From an alpha proteobacterium SCGC AAA288-E13 (GTDB taxonomy: Bacteria; Pseudomonadota; Alphaproteobacteria; Pelagibacterales; Pelagibacteraceae): a stretch of 8,258 nt of DNA. Location of the stretch: assembly GCA_000504605.1 (NCBI GenBank), contig AZHQ01000021.1, forward strand, positions 1 to 8,258, in the 5' to 3' direction. Of the stretch, positions 6,347 to 8,258 are shown one piece after another (the stretch's first letter is position 1; the number at the start of each line of letters is the position of its first letter). Made by a program: the position numbers and the translations under genes. Below the pieces are notes generated by a model. The model did no database searches. It had not been told where the DNA came from and was given only the letters and a program-made list of their open reading frames with translations.

Positions 6347-7947
6347 TAATTATTAGCGGGAGCTTTTTCTTTATATAATTTATAATCTAGGCTATCAATT
6401 AATGCTTTGAACGAGGCTTCAATAATATTTGGTGATACTCCTATCGTAAACCAACTTTTACCTGTTGAATCCGTGCTTTCTATAGAAACCCTCGTAGTTG
6501 CGTTAGTTCCAGTATTTAAAATTCTTACTTTGTAATCTACTAATTTCAAATCTTTTAAATATTTAGAATATTTTCCAACTTTATCGACATTTGATCTTAT
6601 TGCGTTATCTAGCGCATTAACTGGACCATTTCCTGATCCTTCACAAACAACTTCTTGACCATCAATTAAAATGTGAGCTTTTGCAAAAGAATTTATTTTA
6701 TCTTTCGATTCTTTTTTAACTGATACATCGTATTTTGAAATTGTTAAATATTTTGGTATTTCTCCTAAAAGTCGTCTTGCTAATAATTCAAATGAAGCAT
6801 CAGCACCATCGTATGAATATCCAACAAATTCTCTATCTTTAACTTCATTAAGTAAATTTTGAACTTTAGGATCATTTTTATCAATTTTAATTCCATATTT
6901 GTTTAATCTTGACATTATATTTGATTTGCCAGCTTGATCAGAAATAATAATATTTCTTATATTTCCAACTAAACTTGGATCTATGTGTTCATATGTCTTA
7001 GGATCTTTAGAAACAGCAGAAACATGGAGTCCTCCTTTATGAGCAAAAGCAGATGGTCCTACGTACGCAGCTCTTCTATTGGATTTTCTATTTAATATTT
7101 CATCCAACATTCTTGAACATTCTGTCAGAGTTTTAATTTTATTTTTATTTATTTTTATTTCAAAATTATCAGAAAAGGTTTTTTTCAAAACTATAGATGG
7201 AATTAAAGATATTAAATTTGCATTTCCACATCTCTCTCCAAGTCCATTAATTGTGCCTTGAACTTGACGTACACCAGCCAAAACTGCTGTCAAAGAATTT
7301 GCAACAGCATTTTCAGTATCATTGTGAGCATGTATTCCAAGATTTTTTCCTGGAATTTCCTTGCTCACTTTTGAAACAATTTCACCTAATTCATGTGGTA
7401 GCGTTCCACCATTAGTATCACAAAGAACAATCCATCTTGCCCCCTCGTCATAGGCTGCTTTAATACATGATAACGCATACTCTTTATTACGTTTGTATCC
7501 ATCAAAAAAATGTTCCGCATCAAACATAAATTCTTTTTTATTTTTAACGAATAATTTTGCTGATTCTTTAATGTTTTCTAAATTTTCTTCATTAGTTATG
7601 CCTAGGGCTACATCAACATGAAAATCCCAAGACTTTCCCACTAAACAAATTGCAGGAGCTTTTGAATTTAACAAAGCAGAAAGCCCAGGATCATTTTCCG
7701 CACTTCTTCCAGATTTTTTTGTCATACCAAAAGCAGTTAATGTTGTATTTATTAATTTAGGAGGATTGTTAAAAAAAGTTGTATCCAAAGCGTTTGCTCC
7801 TGGCCATCCACCTTCTAAATAATCAACTCCTAGATCTGATAATGCGTTAGCAATCTTAATTTTGTCATCGATAGAAAAGGTTACTCCCTCGGTTTGTGCA
7901 CCATCTCTAAGAGTGGTATCAAAAATATGTATTTTTTCTTTGCTCAT
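6346..7947 (-). CDS. cimA: (R)-citramalate synthase
   Basis: CimA condenses pyruvate with acetyl-CoA to citramalate, giving 2-oxobutanoate for isoleucine without threonine deaminase. The 533-residue protein has the full architecture. The HMGL-like TIM barrel (about 5-275) begins with IFDTTLRDGAQTEGVTFS (8-25; catalytic Arg14 and Asp15). It continues with VLCDTNGGTLPHE (174-186), metal ligands in GIHAHNDTENAVANS (204-218) and VQGTINGLGERCGNANL (229-245). A linker with AHKGGLHVSAV follows, then the C-terminal LeuA-type dimer/regulatory domain (about 415-530; GQEVVCEGSGNGPVNAL and NTGTNATTRVSIES). That domain normally mediates feedback inhibition, here presumably by isoleucine. The WPGANALDT stretch and roughly 530-residue length are typical of the long CimA type and differ from LeuA (2-isopropylmalate synthase) and NifV, the main alternatives. 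Its ATG overlaps the cysS stop as ATGA, and its stop overlaps the trmJ start, so it belongs to a tightly coupled operon. Confidence 0.92.
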   Translation of the reverse strand: MSKEKIHIFDTTLRDGAQTEGVTFSIDDKIKIANALSDLGVDYLEGGWPGANALDTTFFNNPPKLINTTLTAFGMTKKSGRSAENDPGLSALLNSKAPAICLVGKSWDFHVDVALGITNEENLENIKESAKLFVKNKKEFMFDAEHFFDGYKRNKEYALSCIKAAYDEGARWIVLCDTNGGTLPHELGEIVSKVSKEIPGKNLGIHAHNDTENAVANSLTAVLAGVRQVQGTINGLGERCGNANLISLIPSIVLKKTFSDNFEIKINKNKIKTLTECSRMLDEILNRKSNRRAAYVGPSAFAHKGGLHVSAVSKDPKTYEHIDPSLVGNIRNIIISDQAGKSNIMSRLNKYGIKIDKNDPKVQNLLNEVKDREFVGYSYDGADASFELLARRLLGEIPKYLTISKYDVSVKKESKDKINSFAKAHILIDGQEVVCEGSGNGPVNALDNAIRSNVDKVGKYSKYLKDLKLVDYKVRILNTGTNATTRVSIESTDSTGKSWFTIGVSPNIIEASFKALIDSLDYKLYKEKAPANN

Positions 7948-8258
7948 TTATATTTCCAATTTGTTTGATTTTGCTTATCTTCAATTATTACTCCATTATT
8001 TTCTAATTCTTTTCTTATGGTATCTGCTAATTTATAATTTCCTTTTTTTCTAGCTTTATTTCTATCTTTAATTTTTTGATTAATAAAGTTTTCATCAACA
8101 TGAGCTTTAGATTTTTTAAAACTTTTCCAGGACTCTCTATCTTCTTCAAGTAAACCAATTAATTTACAAGCAGATAAAAATTTAACTTTTGAAAATTTAT
8201 TTCCCTTAGATGATTCTTCATAAAGTACGTGCAATTTTGCTATATATTTTGGTGTATT
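7944..8258 (-). CDS. cysS: Cysteinyl-tRNA synthetase, 3' part (residues 348-451), reaching the window edge
   Basis: The minus-strand frame is open from the window edge and reads cysS residues Asn348 to the natural stop. The first 68 bases duplicate 5262-5329. After that comes the genuine C-terminus absent from the plus-strand copy: KVKFLSACKLIGLLEEDRESW, then the conserved RNKARKKGNYKLADTIRKELENNGV region (about 407-431) and a terminal IIEDKQNQTNWKYK. This helical region contacts the tRNA-Cys anticodon side. A TTG at 8234 is in frame but is internal codon Leu356, not a start. The TGA stop overlaps the cimA ATG (ATGA), so cysS-cimA is the native junction. This fragment and 4221-5329 together make one complete 451-residue protein. 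Confidence 0.95.
   Translation of the reverse strand, partial: NTPKYIAKLHVLYEESSKGNKFSKVKFLSACKLIGLLEEDRESWKSFKKSKAHVDENFINQKIKDRNKARKKGNYKLADTIRKELENNGVIIEDKQNQTNWKYK
8191..8258 (-). repeat. Right arm of 68-bp perfect inverted repeat
   Basis: This is the exact reverse complement of 5262-5329, and it stops at the last base of the window. Continuing identity beyond the edge would mean that a longer stretch of the cysS-DAHP synthase-glmS series is duplicated in reverse. If the window end is the contig end, the repeat length probably reflects where an assembler could no longer resolve the two arms. Confidence 0.97.

Noticed and set aside
7862..8053. Plus-strand 63-residue frame with a possible membrane-like segment
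   Set aside because: It is the shadow of cimA and cysS on the opposite strand; hydrophobicity comes from reverse-complemented Lys/Asn codons.
7944..8234. Independent 96-residue gene starting at TTG 8234
   Set aside because: The frame is open to the window edge and its protein is identical to cysS residues 356-370 and then the normal CysRS C-terminus; the TTG is an internal Leu codon.
5262..8258. Phase-variable invertible segment flanked by 68-bp inverted repeats
   Set aside because: Flipping 5330-8190 restores cysS but leaves rpsD truncated after codon 89, and the present orientation breaks both. No orientation gives both essential genes, there is no recombinase, and the repeat arms are simply cysS coding sequence.

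Overview
The window looks like a piece of a SAR11-type (Pelagibacterales) alphaproteobacterial genome. It is strongly AT-rich. Genes are packed with gaps of a few bases or ATGA/TAATG overlaps. Proteins are Lys/Asn/Ile-rich, and every gene is core metabolism or translation. This assignment rests on base composition, gene style and gene content as I know them; no database search was run. I see no mobile element, phage gene, CRISPR array, tRNA or rRNA. No stretch over 300 bases lacks a gene.

Region 1 (1-285): the 5' part of a HAD phosphatase of the phosphoglycolate phosphatase type (gph, minus strand, cut by the window start), then a 71-bp divergent intergenic region. Region 2 (286-2745): a stand-alone glucosamine-1-phosphate acetyltransferase corresponding only to the C-terminal half of GlmU, then a full-length glmS 3 bases later. 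Together they form a UDP-GlcNAc precursor (peptidoglycan/LPS) pair. Region 3 (2811-5329): a class II DAHP synthase (entry to the shikimate pathway), then cysteinyl-tRNA synthetase cysS. Region 4 (5330-8258, all minus strand): rpsD (first ~89 codons only), a TrmJ-like SPOUT methyltransferase, citramalate synthase cimA, and the C-terminal part of cysS.

The main observation is structural. cysS is broken at 5329. Its missing 3' end lies on the opposite strand at the far end of the window, and 68 bases of cysS (5262-5329) are repeated there as a perfect inverted copy (8191-8258). The same break truncates rpsD, and the join lies on a 9-base microhomology (5321-5329). Undoing the rearrangement gives one co-directional series: DAHP synthase - cysS (451 aa) - cimA - trmJ - rpsD. 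cysS and rpsD are both essential, and no orientation of the segment restores both. The best reading is therefore an amplification chimera of the inverted template-switch type seen in multiple-displacement-amplified DNA (or a similar assembly/library artefact), not a biological inversion switch. Annotation of the cysS tail (residues 371-381) and of the rpsD tail (residues 90-96) should not be taken as real protein.

I found no convincing new biological system. Secondary points of interest are the split GlmU, a near-consensus promoter in front of rpsD, and a pair of palindromes at the end of the DAHP synthase gene.
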